The position numbers and the translations under genes were made by a program. 64,000 nucleotides of DNA from Gordoniibacillus chartarius (GTDB lineage Bacteria; Bacillota; Bacilli; Paenibacillales; NBRC-103111), in assembly GCF_042432825.1 (NCBI RefSeq), contig NZ_JBHLWN010000002.1, forward strand, positions 12,444-76,443, given 5' to 3'. How positions within the stretch are numbered: the stretch's first letter is position 1; every line of letters begins with the position of its first letter. Below, piece by piece: positions 19,701 through 25,500 of the stretch. The notes beneath the pieces were generated by a model. The model ran no database searches. It saw only the letters and a list, made by a program, of their open reading frames with translations, and was not told the DNA's origin.

Positions 19701-22473
19701 GGTAAATCCGCTGCACCGGCATGCCATTTTCCAGCTCAATGCCGGTCCGCAGCGTCTCATGCCGCACGATCAGCCGGCGAAGCGCCTCCTCGAGCCGCTT
19801 CTTGTCCACCGGACCGTCCATGGCAATGGCCCGCGGCATGTTGTAGCTCAGCTCCGCACCTTCCAGCTGGCTCAAGATGTACAGCCGCTTTTGCGCGGAA
19901 GAAACCGGGTAAACGTTTCTTTCTTCGATGACGGGAATGGCCGTATACGCCGTTCGCTCCGCGCCTTCGATCACTTTCGCCAGCTGTTCGACCGTAGGAT
20001 GCTGGAATACGTCGCGCAGCGGCACGTTGCAATTCAGCTGCTTGTAAATTTTGGAAACGAGTGCTGTTGCCCGTAACGAATGGCCCCCGAGCTCGAAAAA
20101 GTTGTCCTTGACGCCGATTTTCCGCAGCTTGAGCACGTCCTGCCATATTTGCGCAAGCTCTACCTCCAGAGGAGTGCGCGGTTCCACGTATTCCGTTCCG
20201 GTCTGAAGACCGCCTTCCGGGGCCGGCAGCGCCTTGCGGTCGATTTTCCCGTTCGTCGTCAGCGGCAGCCGTTCCAGCTGCACGAAGTAGGATGGAATCA
20301 TATAGCCGGGAAGATCTTTCGATAAGGCAGCTCGCAGCTCGGCCGCTTCAAGCGGTTTGCCCGCAGTGAAATAAGCACACAGCAGCTTCTGTCCGCTTTC
20401 GTCCTCCCGCACGATGATTTTTGCTTCGCCGACCCCTTCGCACGCATTCAACCGGCTCTCGATTTCTCCCGTTTCGATGCGATAGCCGCGGATTTTGACT
20501 TGATCGTCCGCCCGGCCGATGTATTCGATATTGCCGTCAGGCAGCCAGCGTCCCAAGTCGCCGGTCCGGTACATCCGCTCTCCAGGCCGATATGGATTCG
20601 GAATAAATTTCTCCGCGGTCAGCTCCGGACGGTTCAAATACCCTCTCGCCACACCGGCGCCGGATATGTAAATTTCCCCGATGGTTCCGATCGGAACCAG
20701 CTTCATCTCCGCATTCAAGATCGCGATCGTTTGATTCGGCAGCGGCTCGCCGATCGGCACATTGGCCCGCTCGTCCCCTTCTTTAACTTCCCCCCGATAA
20801 ATGGTAGAGTCCACGCAGCATTCCGTCGGTCCGTACACATTCGTCACTTGGATGCCGTCCCTGCCGTACTTCGCCATTTCCAGAACGGTCCGAGTCGGTA
20901 AAGGCTCTCCCCCGATGACAAAATGCTTCACGCCGATCCTGCGGTTCATCGCTTCGGCCGTCTGCAGCAGCAGCGATAAGTATGTCGGCGTACCGTCCGC
21001 GATATCGATGTCGTGCTTTTCAAAATAGGCAATCAGCTTTTGCCCGTCGAGGCGAGTCTCCTCAGGTACGATATGGAGCGTCCGACCCATCAGCAGCGAC
21101 CCGTAGATCGGCTTCACAGACATATCGAACACATACGGCGCCAGCTGGGCCATATTGCGGTAATGCTCCCGGCCTTCATAGATGATGCCGAACAAGCTCA
21201 ACGTCAAATTGACGACGCTGCGGTGTTCGATCATAACCCCTTTCGGCTTGCCCGTCGTGCCTGACGTATAAATGACATAGGCCAGGTGATGAGCTTCGCT
21301 TACGGGCTCCAAATTGCTGCCGTCCGGGTGGTAAGCTTCTTCCTGATCCAGTACGACAATTGTGCCGTCATAAGAGACCCGATCCTGCAAGCGCCGCTGT
21401 GTCAGCAGCACCCGGGCCCCCGAATCGTCCAGCATAAAATGAATCCGCTCCTGCGGATATTCCGGATCGATCGGTACATAGGCGCCCCCGGCTTTCAAAA
21501 TACCGAGCATCCCGACGATCATTTCAAGCGACCGCCCGGTCATCATCCCGACCAATTGATCGGCCTGGACGCCGGCGGCCCTGAGCGTACGCGCCAAACG
21601 GTTCGCCCTCTCGTTCAGCGCGCGGTACGTTAGACATTCATCCTCGTATACGGCCGCCACCCGATCAGGCGTTCGCTCCACTTGCGCTTCAAACCACTGA
21701 TGAATCGTAACATGCTGCGGATAGTCCGCCTCGGTTTGATTGAATTCCACCAGCAGCTGATGTCGTTCGGCTTCGCTAAGAATGTCGATACGCCGTATTT
21801 CCAGATCGGGCTGAAACAACACCTCGGCAAACAGACGATCGACATGCTCCGCCATGCGGCTGATATACTCCCGTTCATACCGGTTTGCGTCATACTGTAC
21901 ATCCAAAAGGATGGAGCCGCCCTGCAGCTCAAAATGAAACCGCAGCCCGGTCGCCGCTTGATCGGAAACCTGCTCCGAATGCAGCGAATTCAATGAAACC
22001 ATCGTATGGATCATAGGCAGCCCTGCCGTGTCGTATTCTACACTTAGCTGACCGGCCATCGTTTGAAACGGGATATTCTGATGCTCGACCGATTCGCGAA
22101 CGGATGCGTTTAATTGCGTCAGCACGGTTCGGAAGGAGCTCGCGCCGCTGATCTGATTTTTAATCAGGATGAGCGGGTTGACGAGCGCGGCATTCGGCAC
22201 TCCGACGGCCGGAGTGGCTACGATTATATTTTCTTCAAACGTATAGTGATGCAGCAAGCATTCGACCCCGGCCAGCAGGATCGAAAACAAGCCGATATCG
22301 GAGCCGTTTGCAATGGCGAGCATTCGCTCCGCCGTCCGGGACGGGAAAGGATAACGGACGCTGTTGATGTTTCGATGCATGGCGCCGCTCTTCGAGGCTC
22401 GGGTATACGGCAGACAGATGATAGTGTCGTCTTGAGTGAATCTATGGCTCCAAAAAGCTCTCGTTTTCTTCAT
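1735..22473 (-). CDS. NRPS subunit 2 (halfC-A-T / C-A-T-E x3 / C-A-T / C; Glu, D-Orn, D-Orn, D-Ile, Thr)
   Basis: Giant synthetase of 6912 aa with five modules. Residues 1-230 are the C-terminal half of a C domain. Then A6 (core near 449) and T6 (793, GGHSL), C (979), A7 (1498), T7 (1846, GGDSI), E (2033), C (2508), A8 (3023), T8 (3371), E (3556), C (4034), A9 (4553), T9 (4891), E (5078), C (5553), A10 (6071), T10 (6411, GGHSL) and a terminal C (6598). Specificity residues read by alignment to GrsA: A6 DMKDVGVVDK (Glu-like), A7 and A8 DVGEIGSIDK (Orn), A9 DGFFLGVVFK (Ile-like), A10 DFWNIGMVHK (Thr). C domains after E domains carry FHHILMDG and are DCL type. The C after module 6 reads HHMISDA instead of HHxxxDG. 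The protein ends in an acidic tail finishing EFIF. ATG at 22473 has GGGAG upstream. There is no thioesterase. Modules 7 and 8 are recent duplicates. Function as an NRPS is certain; individual substrates are predictions, weakest for Glu. Confidence 0.97.
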   Translation of the reverse strand: MKKTRAFWSHRFTQDDTIICLPYTRASKSGAMHRNINSVRYPFPSRTAERMLAIANGSDIGLFSILLAGVECLLHHYTFEENIIVATPAVGVPNAALVNPLILIKNQISGASSFRTVLTQLNASVRESVEHQNIPFQTMAGQLSVEYDTAGLPMIHTMVSLNSLHSEQVSDQAATGLRFHFELQGGSILLDVQYDANRYEREYISRMAEHVDRLFAEVLFQPDLEIRRIDILSEAERHQLLVEFNQTEADYPQHVTIHQWFEAQVERTPDRVAAVYEDECLTYRALNERANRLARTLRAAGVQADQLVGMMTGRSLEMIVGMLGILKAGGAYVPIDPEYPQERIHFMLDDSGARVLLTQRRLQDRVSYDGTIVVLDQEEAYHPDGSNLEPVSEAHHLAYVIYTSGTTGKPKGVMIEHRSVVNLTLSLFGIIYEGREHYRNMAQLAPYVFDMSVKPIYGSLLMGRTLHIVPEETRLDGQKLIAYFEKHDIDIADGTPTYLSLLLQTAEAMNRRIGVKHFVIGGEPLPTRTVLEMAKYGRDGIQVTNVYGPTECCVDSTIYRGEVKEGDERANVPIGEPLPNQTIAILNAEMKLVPIGTIGEIYISGAGVARGYLNRPELTAEKFIPNPYRPGERMYRTGDLGRWLPDGNIEYIGRADDQVKIRGYRIETGEIESRLNACEGVGEAKIIVREDESGQKLLCAYFTAGKPLEAAELRAALSKDLPGYMIPSYFVQLERLPLTTNGKIDRKALPAPEGGLQTGTEYVEPRTPLEVELAQIWQDVLKLRKIGVKDNFFELGGHSLRATALVSKIYKQLNCNVPLRDVFQHPTVEQLAKVIEGAERTAYTAIPVIEERNVYPVSSAQKRLYILSQLEGAELSYNMPRAIAMDGPVDKKRLEEALRRLIVRHETLRTGIELENGMPVQRIYRDADVSVEYLQAEQEEADALIRAFVRPFDLAKPPLLRVGLIELERERHILLLDMHHMISDAVSMGILIQEFVELYAGHELQPLRIQYKDYAAWQQSEVHTERMQRQESFWLDVFRGEIPVLDMPTDYVRPAVQSYEGALYEFAVGTAQMEGLRKIASQTGATLYMVLLAAYTVLLHKYTGQTDIVVGTPIAGRTHADLEAMIGMFVGTLAIRSFPSGEKTFADYVREMKEAVLKAYENQEYPFEELVDKLNLKRDLSRNPLFDTMFALQNVEQVHLSMDGLQLKPYTGGHTAAKFDLTLNAMEQTDGTLSCSMEYAVALYEPDTVARLAKHYTRLIEALADDPEAALASLEIVTEEEKTELLGESAAAPEADTGEDEERTIPQLFEAQAERTPEHTAVVFENSRLTYRELNERANRLARTLRAAGVEADQLVGIMAERSLEMIVGILAIMKAGGAYVPIDPDYPQERIRYLLDDSGAQLLLLQSGLRDRIAFTGKVVELDAAAAYHEDGSNLEPACGPDHLAYVIYTSGTTGNPKGVMIEHRQVAAMAKAWKHEYRLHEAGFRLLQWASFSFDVFTGDLVRALLHGGELILCPAHARLDPARIYELIAEHQVNMFESTPALVIPLMDYVYENKLNIESLQTLIVGSDRFPPEAFQTLFSRFGAEMHILNSYGVTEACIDSSYFEQADVRSRSYAGLPSLPVGKPLPGVRMYILNEHGGLQPIGVPGELFIGGAGVGRGYLNRPELTAEKFVDNPFVPGGRMYRTGDLARRLTDGNIEYIGRIDHQVKIRGHRIELGEVEAQLLKAAFVQEAVAVAWEDEAGQKQLCAYYVADKPLAVSELRKVLGEALPAYMVPSYFVQLERMPLTPNGKLDRKALPAPEGGVQTGAAYVAPRTPAEQALVAVWQAVLGTKAIGVLDNFFELGGDSIKSIQVASRLHQTGYKLEIKHLFKYPTVAELGPFVQPVARRADQGEAKGEALLTPIQRWFFEQSFDEPHHYNQSVMLYRPEGYDEAALRQAVRRLAEHHDALRLVFRKTETGFAAYNRGIAEGELYSLDVLDFRGMADCAQAIEAKANELQRGMDLQEGPLLKLGLFRCADGDHLLIVIHHLAVDGVSWRILFEDLAAGYEQALGGRDIRLPDKTDSYRLWAEQLAAYADSPAMELERAYWERIAQAEFKPLPRDYVQERASMQDSEAVTVQWTREETERLLGRAHKAYGTDMNDLLLTSLGMAVHGWTGMEQVAVSLEGHGREPIGTDIDVTRTVGWFTCEYPVVLEMKADQELTYRIKNVKESLRQIPNKGIGYGILKYMSSQGDGVTSLHQAPAPEISFNYLGQFDQDLQSSALQLSPYSGGQAVSGRHKRSFALDITGMIAGGQLTLTLGYSGGMYRKETMERLAGLFQTSLRQVIGHCAAKERTELTPSDVLFKGLTMEELERLQTQTAHVGEIENVYMLTPMQKGMLFHSLMDAQSGAYFEQTAFTLHGRLDVEAFKLSLDALAQRHAVLRTNFYNGWRDEPLQVVFRNKRIGFHYEDLRGLDEERRAAQVETLQNEDQARGFDLAHDALMRLAIVRTGDEAYRFLWSFHHILMDGWCLSLVAKDVFEAYFAIVRHRQPELAAANPYSRYIEWLERQDRAAASGYWSAYLAGYEHEAVLPQAKTRDSAEPYMLEKVDGFFDEKLTRAIHHVAKSHQVTVNTLMQTAWGILLQKYNGTQDAVFGSVVSGRPAEIPGIETMIGLFINTIPVRIRCEGGESVADIMRNVQEQALASQVYETYPLYEIQSLNGRKQDLFNHIVVFENYPVERQIEQIGSGEPAGFDFTDFQSVDLTTYDFNLVVVPGSEIGIHLEYNACVYDRPGMEQIRGHLFRIVEQIAANPDIRVSELELVTAEEKAELLGASAAALEADDTGGKTIPQLFEAQAERTPEHTAAICEDSRLTYRELNERANRLARTLRAAGAEADQLVGIMAERSLDMIVGILAIMKAGGAYVPIDPEYPQERIRYMLDDSGAQLLLLQSGLRERAPFAGTVVELDDAAAYHEDGSNLEPAAGPEHLAYVIYTSGTTGNPKGVMIEHRQVAAMARAWKHEYRLHEAGIRILQWASFSFDVFTGDFVRALLHGGELILCPGHARLDPARIYELIAEHQVNMFESTPSLVIPLMDYVYENGLNIDSLQTLIVGSDRFPPESFRTLASRFGTQMRILNSYGVTEACIDSSYFEQTQPDQDMNGLVSLPIGKPLPGVNVYILNEHGVLQPAGIPGELMIGGAGVGRGYLNRPELTAEKFADNPFVPGGRMYRTGDLARRLPDGNIEYIGRIDHQVKIRGNRVELGEVEAQILKAEFVQEAVVVAREDEAGQKQLCAYFVAEKPLAVSELRSALAEALPAYMVPSYFVQLERMPLTPNGKLDRKALPAPEGSVQTGAAYIAPRTPVEKALVAVWQAVLGTKAIGVLDNFFELGGDSIKSIQVASRLQQAGYKLEIKHLFKYPTVAELSPYVQPVARRADQGEAKGEALLTPIQRWFFGQSFDEPHHYNQSVMLYRPEGYDEAALRQAVRKLAEHHDALRLVFRRTESGYTAYNRGIAEGELYSLDVLDFRGMADCAQAIEAKANELQRCIDLQTGPLLKLGLFRCTDGDHLLIVVHHLAVDGVSWRILFEDLAAGYEQALRGQVIRLPEKTDSYRLWAEQLAAYAGSPAMESERAYWERIAQAASRPLPRDFAQERALMQDSEAVTVQWTQAETELLLKQAHRAYGTDMNDLLLTALGMAVHEWTGLEQVAVTLEGHGREPIGADIDITRTVGWFTCEYPVVLEMEADKGLPYRIKRVKMSLRNIPNKGIGYGILKYMSPQADGAAFLRQAPAPDISFNYLGQFDQDLQSNDLQLSTYSCGAEVSGGMTRSHALDVNGMIAGGQLTLTLSYSGKMYRKETMERLAEKLRISLREVIAHCTAKERTELTPSDILFKGLTIEELERIADQTSHIGEIENVYMLTPMQKGMLFHSLMDAQSGAYFEQTAFTLKGRLDVEAFKKSLDDLAERQAVLRTNFYSGWQDEPIQIVFRNRKAGFAYEDLRELDLDAERLEAYVEAMENEDRAIGFDLAEDALMRVSIWRTGDETYRFLWSFHHILMDGWCMSLITKEVFESYFAYVRGSRPPLAAAYPYSRYIEWLERQDREAASSYWSGYLAGYEHQTELPQTKAQHKPAAYVFEKMGCSLGQMLTRSIHQAAKRYQVTLNTLIQTVWGILLQKYNGTQDAVFGSVVSGRPAEIPGIENMVGLFINTIPVRVRCESGATFADVMQAVQEQALSSQLYETFPLYEIQALSQQKMSLINHIVVFENYPVERQIEQIGGGGAADFDIVDVRSAEQTNYDFNLVVMPGDNIEIHFEYNAHAYDPSELAQIQGHLVRIIEQIAENPQIRVNELELLTADEQSQLLDEWGAASSDYPREMTIPELFEEQAMKVPEQTALVFEGSRMTYRELNERANRLAHTLRAEGVQAEQPVGLMAERSMEMIVGILAILKAGGAYVPIDPEYPQERIRYMLDDSGTTLLLLQSGLRERAAGESYAGRIMVLDDPAAYGKDASNPERAGGPDNLAYVMYTSGTTGKPKGNLTTHRNIVRVVRGTNYIDITERDTLLQLSSYAFDGSTFDIFGALLNGARLVLSSKQNVLDMEALAAMIAREHITVMFITTALFNVLVDINIDCLRHVRKVLFGGERISVEHARRALHELGRGKLTHVYGPTESTVFATYYEIDEIAAAAANVPIGRPISNTSVYIVGADNQLQPIGAAGELCVAGDGLARGYLNRPELTAEKFADNPFAPGERMYRTGDLARWLPDGNIEYIGRIDQQVKIRGFRIELGEIEAQLAKLAVVREAVVIARDNEAGQKQLCAYFVADKPLTVSELRSELEQQLPAYMLPSYFVQLEHMPLTPNGKVDRKALPAPEESLHTGKPYVEPRTAVEQALVSVWQTVLGVKAIGISDNFFELGGDSIKSIQVSSRLHQAGYKLEIKHLFQYPTVAALSPFVQPVGRSADQGEVTGESKLTPIVRWFFENSFADLHHFNQAVTLYREDGYDEAALRQAMRAIAEHHDALRLVFRQSDREVTAYNRGISEGELYSMETIDFRGVADCAQAIEAKANELQRSIDLQEGPLLKLGLFRCDDGDHLLIVVHHLAIDGVSWRILFEDISAAYEQALQGADIRLPAKTDSFRTWAERLSAYAVSPAMEAERTYWEQLAAADCEPLPRDFAQEHALMRDSEAITVQWTQEETELLLKQAHRAYNTEVNDLLLTALGLAIHRWTGLQRVAVELEGHGREPIIPDVDITRTVGWFTSQYPVVLEMDAGKPLAYRIKSVKEGLRRIPNKGIGYGILKYMSVHPDDKRARAFAAKPDISFNYLGQFDQDLHNNALQVSPYPSGRSVSDSLARTHALDVSGMIAGGKLALTLDYSGMQYRRETMERLAGLLGESLKEVLAHCAAKERVELTPSDVLFKGLSIEDLERIAEHTGHIGEIENVYPLTPMQKGMLFHSLMEPQSAAYFEQASFTLQGSLDVRAFAQSLEQLVERHAVLRTNFYSGWNTEPLQVVYRSKAGGFYYEDIRGMDADRRDAYVAAMGKQDKARGFDLAQDALIRVSIVRTDTDTYRFLWSFHHILMDGWCLSLVAKEVFETYFAIVQRRQPEIDAVWPYSQYLEWLERQDREAAANYWRGYLAGYEHQTVLPLANTAGNSAEYAGEKLEFSLGGQLTRALEQAAKRQQVTMNSLMQTVWGILLHKYNGTSDVVFGSVVSGRPAEIPGIESMIGLFINTIPVRVRCKAEDTFAEAMRRVQEQALASQAYDTYPLYEIQALTEQKQGLVGHILVFENYPVEQQMQQLGSRDPAGFDIADVEMADQTNYDFNVIVVPGEELEIQLEYNANVYDKAGMERIRGHLVRIMEQIAENADIRVSELELLTADEREQITELFNGTDADYPREMTIHQLFEEQAERTPNQAAVEYEGRVLTYRELNERANRLTHTLRAEGVQSEQLVGIMAERSIEMVVGILAILKAGGAYVPIDPEYPQERIRFMLDDSGAKLLLVQRHLRDSVTFAGAVIELDNEASYGGEAVNLAPASGPKDLAYVIYTSGTTGKPKGTLIEHKNVVRLLFNDKNLFDFCASDTWTLFHSFCFDFSVWEMYGALLYGGKLVIVPSLTAKSPKQFLKLLHERQVTILNQTPTYFYQLLQEALSAGEAAQLSLRKVIFGGEALSPYLLKDWKAVYPDVQLINMYGITETTVHVTYKEITEAEIEQAKSNIGKPIPTLRTYILDEQRRPVPVGVAGELYVAGDGLARGYLNRPDLTAEKFVDNPFAPGERMYRAGDLARWLPDGSMEYLGRIDHQVKIRGYRIELGEIEAQLAKAAAVQEAIVIAREDGAGQKQLAAYFVAEQPLSVSGLRSELSQVMPAYMLPTYFVQLERMPLTSNGKVDRKALPAPEESVQTGADYTAPRTPTEAQLVRIWQQVLGVRTIGVKDNFFDLGGHSLRATTLVTLIHKELNRSVPLRDVFESPTIEQLAQKLEAMEQSSYSAIPPAEVKDFYPVSSAQKRLYLLHQMEDAELSYNMPGAMTLDGPLDLERFEAAFRQLIARHETLRTGFETVHGEPVQRVHAETPFNVEYSRANGDDADDIIRRFVRAFELDKPPLLRVGLIELEANRRILLFDMHHIISDGVSMGILVEEFVRSYKGEELPPLRLQYKDYAAWQQSERESERLKRQEAYWLEAFSGELPVLQLPTSFERPAVQSHHGDKVDFAIDANVCEGLRRLTADTGTTMYMVILAAYTVLLHKYSGQTDIIVGTPIAGRTHADLEPLIGMFVNTLAIRNYPAGEKTFLSFLEEVRQTTLKAYEHQDYPFEELVGKLQLARDASRNPLFDTMFVLQNTEMPEIGVDSLHGTPYEQKHTIAKFDLTLEIALEDDGIRGHFEYCTKLFTRSLVEQLTDDFQLLLSQISERPELRLLDMQVAENSVSDEDASEDIEFIF
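10700..18200 (-). repeat. Tandem duplication of a C-A-T-E module (modules 7 and 8, period about 4.58 kb)
   Basis: Long stretches recur almost unchanged about 4578 bp apart. For example, the text from 12121 matches that from 16699, and the Orn A-domain texts near 13430 and 18010 match. The period equals one whole C-A-T-E module (about 1526 codons). Both copies read the same Orn code and both have an epimerization domain, so this looks like a recent in-frame module duplication, possibly kept similar by gene conversion. Confidence 0.8.
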
Positions 22474-22508
22474 TCATCATCGCTCCCATACGCATAGGAT
22501 TTCATAGA

Positions 22509-22541
22509 GAGTGTGCTGGAGACGAACGCTGCAGCACACTC
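22509..22541 (-). other. Intercistronic hairpin between NRPS subunits 1 and 2
   Basis: Perfect 10-bp inverted repeat GAGTGTGCTG / CAGCACACTC around a 13-nt loop, beginning 17 nt after the subunit 1 stop and ending about 35 nt before the subunit 2 ATG. No T-tract follows. Its stem shares GAGTG(T/C)G with the hairpin between subunits 2 and 3, which suggests a conserved RNA element rather than chance. Confidence 0.6.
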
Positions 22542-22557
22542 CCGAATCCTCGTTCAG

Positions 22558-25500
22558 CTAAAACGCAAATTCGTTCGATGCGGCGAGCACCGCACCGGCC
22601 AGGCGATTATCCCCGTACTCGAGCTCGCCGAGCGGCAGGTGCGGACTCTTCACGAGCGCCGACAAAATCGCAACATAGTCGCAGGACAGCTTCTCAATCG
22701 TCGTCTTCTTAAACAGCTTAGCCGCGTAGGTGACGGTGCAGATGAGTTCATCGTCCAGCTCCGCCGCGGTCAGCGTCAAATCCAGCTTGGATACGCCGCT
22801 TTCCCGGAAGTGACGAATAAACTGAAGCGATTCGATCTGCAGCTCCTGCCGCTCGGCGTTTTGCAGCACGAACATCGTGTCGAAGAGCGGATTGCGGCTC
22901 GGGTCCCGCGCCACGTTCAGCTGCTCTACCAGCTGCTCGAACGGATACTCTTGATTTTCGTACGCTTGCAGAGCATTGTCTTTGACTTCCAGGAGGAAAT
23001 CTCGGAACGTCTTCTCCTCTGCCGGGTAATTCCGCAGCGCCAGCGTGTTGATAAACATGCCGATGATCGGCTGCACATCGCTCGACGCCCGGCCTGCGAT
23101 CGGAGTTCCTACAATAATATCTTCCTGCCCGCTGTAATGAGACAGCAGCACCGTGTAGGCGGCGAGCAGTACCATGAACAGCGTGCATCCATGTTCATCG
23201 GAAAGCCGCTTCAACGCTCCCGTCAGTTCGGTATCGATCTTAAACTCGCTATGGCCTCCCTCGAAGCTTTGCAAGGCCGGTCTCGGATAATCGGTCGGCA
23301 TGTCCAGCACAGGCAGCGGCCCTTCAAACGATTCCAGCCAATACTGTTCCATCTCCCGGTAACGCTCGCTTTCGGTCAGCCGCTGCTGCCAAACGGCATA
23401 ATCTTTGTATTGAATGCGCAGCGGTGCAAGCTGTTCGCCGCCGTACAGCTGGACGAATTCGTGCACCAATATGCCCATCGATACACCGTCGGAGATGATA
23501 TGATGCATATCGAATAGCAGCATGTGGCGGTCGGGCGCCAGCTCAACCAGCTTGACCCGCAGCAGCGGAGGCTTCTCCAAATCGAACGGGCGCATAAATT
23601 CGCGCAGATACGAGTCGGCCTCGTCATGGCCCGTCCCTTCCGTCTGCTCCGCAGCCGTTGCCGGCACCCGCTCCTTCGTCTGCTCCAACTCTACCGCAAA
23701 ATCTGCATGCGGGTGCACCCGCTGCACAGGCTCGCCGTTCACGGTTTCGAATCCGGTCCGCAGCGTCTCATGGCGCTCGATCAGCTTGCGGAACGCTTCC
23801 TCCAGACGAACGCGGTCCAGCGGTCCTTCGATCGTCATGACATTCGGCATATTGTAGCTGAGCTCTCCGCCCTCCAAGTGACTGAGCAGATACAGCCGCT
23901 TTTGCGCCGAAGATACCGGGTAGTAGTCCCGCTCTTCCGCCACCGGGATTGAGGCGTAGGTGGTTTGCTTCAAGGCCGCGATCACTCGCGCCAGCTGCTC
24001 GATCGTCGGGGCTTCGAAAATGTCCCGCAGCGGTACTTGAATGCCCATAACCTGATGAATTTGCGCCGCCATCGTCGTGGCTCTGAGCGAATGCCCCCCG
24101 AGGTCGAAGAAGTTGTCCTTCACGCCGACCTGCTCCAGCTTCAGAACCTGCTTCCATACTTGCACCAGCTGAGCTTCGACCGGCGTCCGTGGGGCGGTAT
24201 GATCGGCCCCGGTTTGCACGCTGCCTTCCGGAGCCGGCAGCGCCTTGCGGTCGAGCTTCCCGCTGTGCGTAAGCGGCATCCGCTCCACTTGTACGAAGTA
24301 GGACGGAACCATGTAAGCCGGCAGCGTCGCCGCCAGGGCCATTCGCAGTTCCCCGGCGGCAAGCGGCTTATCCGCCACGTAGTAGGCGCAAAGCTGCTTC
24401 TGTCCGGCGTCGTCCTCCCGGGCGATTACCGCAGCTTCTTGCACGGACGCCGCTTTCAGCAGCTGCGCTTCCACCTCGCCCAGCTCGATGCGGTAGCCGC
24501 GGATTTTCACCTGATGGTCGATCCGCCCCAAATATGCAATAGTGCCGTCGGGCAGCCATTTGGCGAGATCTCCCGTCCGGTACATGCGCCCGCCTAATGC
24601 GAACGGACAGTCTACGAATTTCTCCGCGGTTAGATCCGGCCGGTTCAAGTAGCCTCTCGCCAGTCCGTCGCCCGCGATGCACAGCTCACCCGGCACACCG
24701 ACCGGCTGCAGCGCTGTCGATCCGAGGCTCACGATGAACAGCTGAATATTCGAGATCGGCTTGCCGATCGGCACTGAAGCGTAGTCTCGTTCCGCCTCAC
24801 ACTCATAGTACGAGACGTCGACCGTCGCTTCCGTAGGCCCGTACAGATTGATGAGCTTCGCCCCGCCTGCCGGCGCAATCCACTCTGCGAATCGGCTCAC
24901 GTGCGAAGGCGCCAGCGCCTCCCCGCTCGTAAACACCTGTTTTAACGAAGACAGCTTCGTATGGAGCGCTTCACGAGGCTGCCGCTCGACATACTCCAGG
25001 AAGGCGCTCAGCATCGACGGCACGAAGTGCATCGTCGTGACGGAGTGCCGTTCGATCGTGTGAAGAATCGTCTCGGGGTTTTTCTCCCCGCCCGGCGCCA
25101 GCAAGCAAACGCTCGCCCCCGTCCACGACCACCAGAACAGCTCCCATACGGAAACGTCAAACGTGATCGCCGTCTTCTGCAGGATTGTGTCTCCGGTGTC
25201 GATCGGGTAAACGGACTGCATCCACAGCAGCCGGTTCACAACAGGCCGATGCTCTACCATGACGCCCTTCGGCCTGCCGGTCGAGCCTGATGTGTAAATC
25301 ACATAGGCCATATGCTCCGGTCCGCTCACCGGCGTCAGATTGGAGCCGTCTTCGTCGTACGCCGCTGCATCGTTCAGATCGATGAGCGTCAAACCGCTCA
25401 ACGAGCGATCGGCGACCATGTCGACGAAGGAGGCGTCCCTCCACAGCCGCTCTTGATGCAGCAGCAGCTTCGCTCCCGAATCTTCGAGCATGAAGCGGAT

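Noticed and set aside
22474..22557. The intercistronic hairpin as a rho-independent terminator
   Set aside because: The stem is strong but no T-tract follows on the minus strand, and the next NRPS subunit must be co-expressed.
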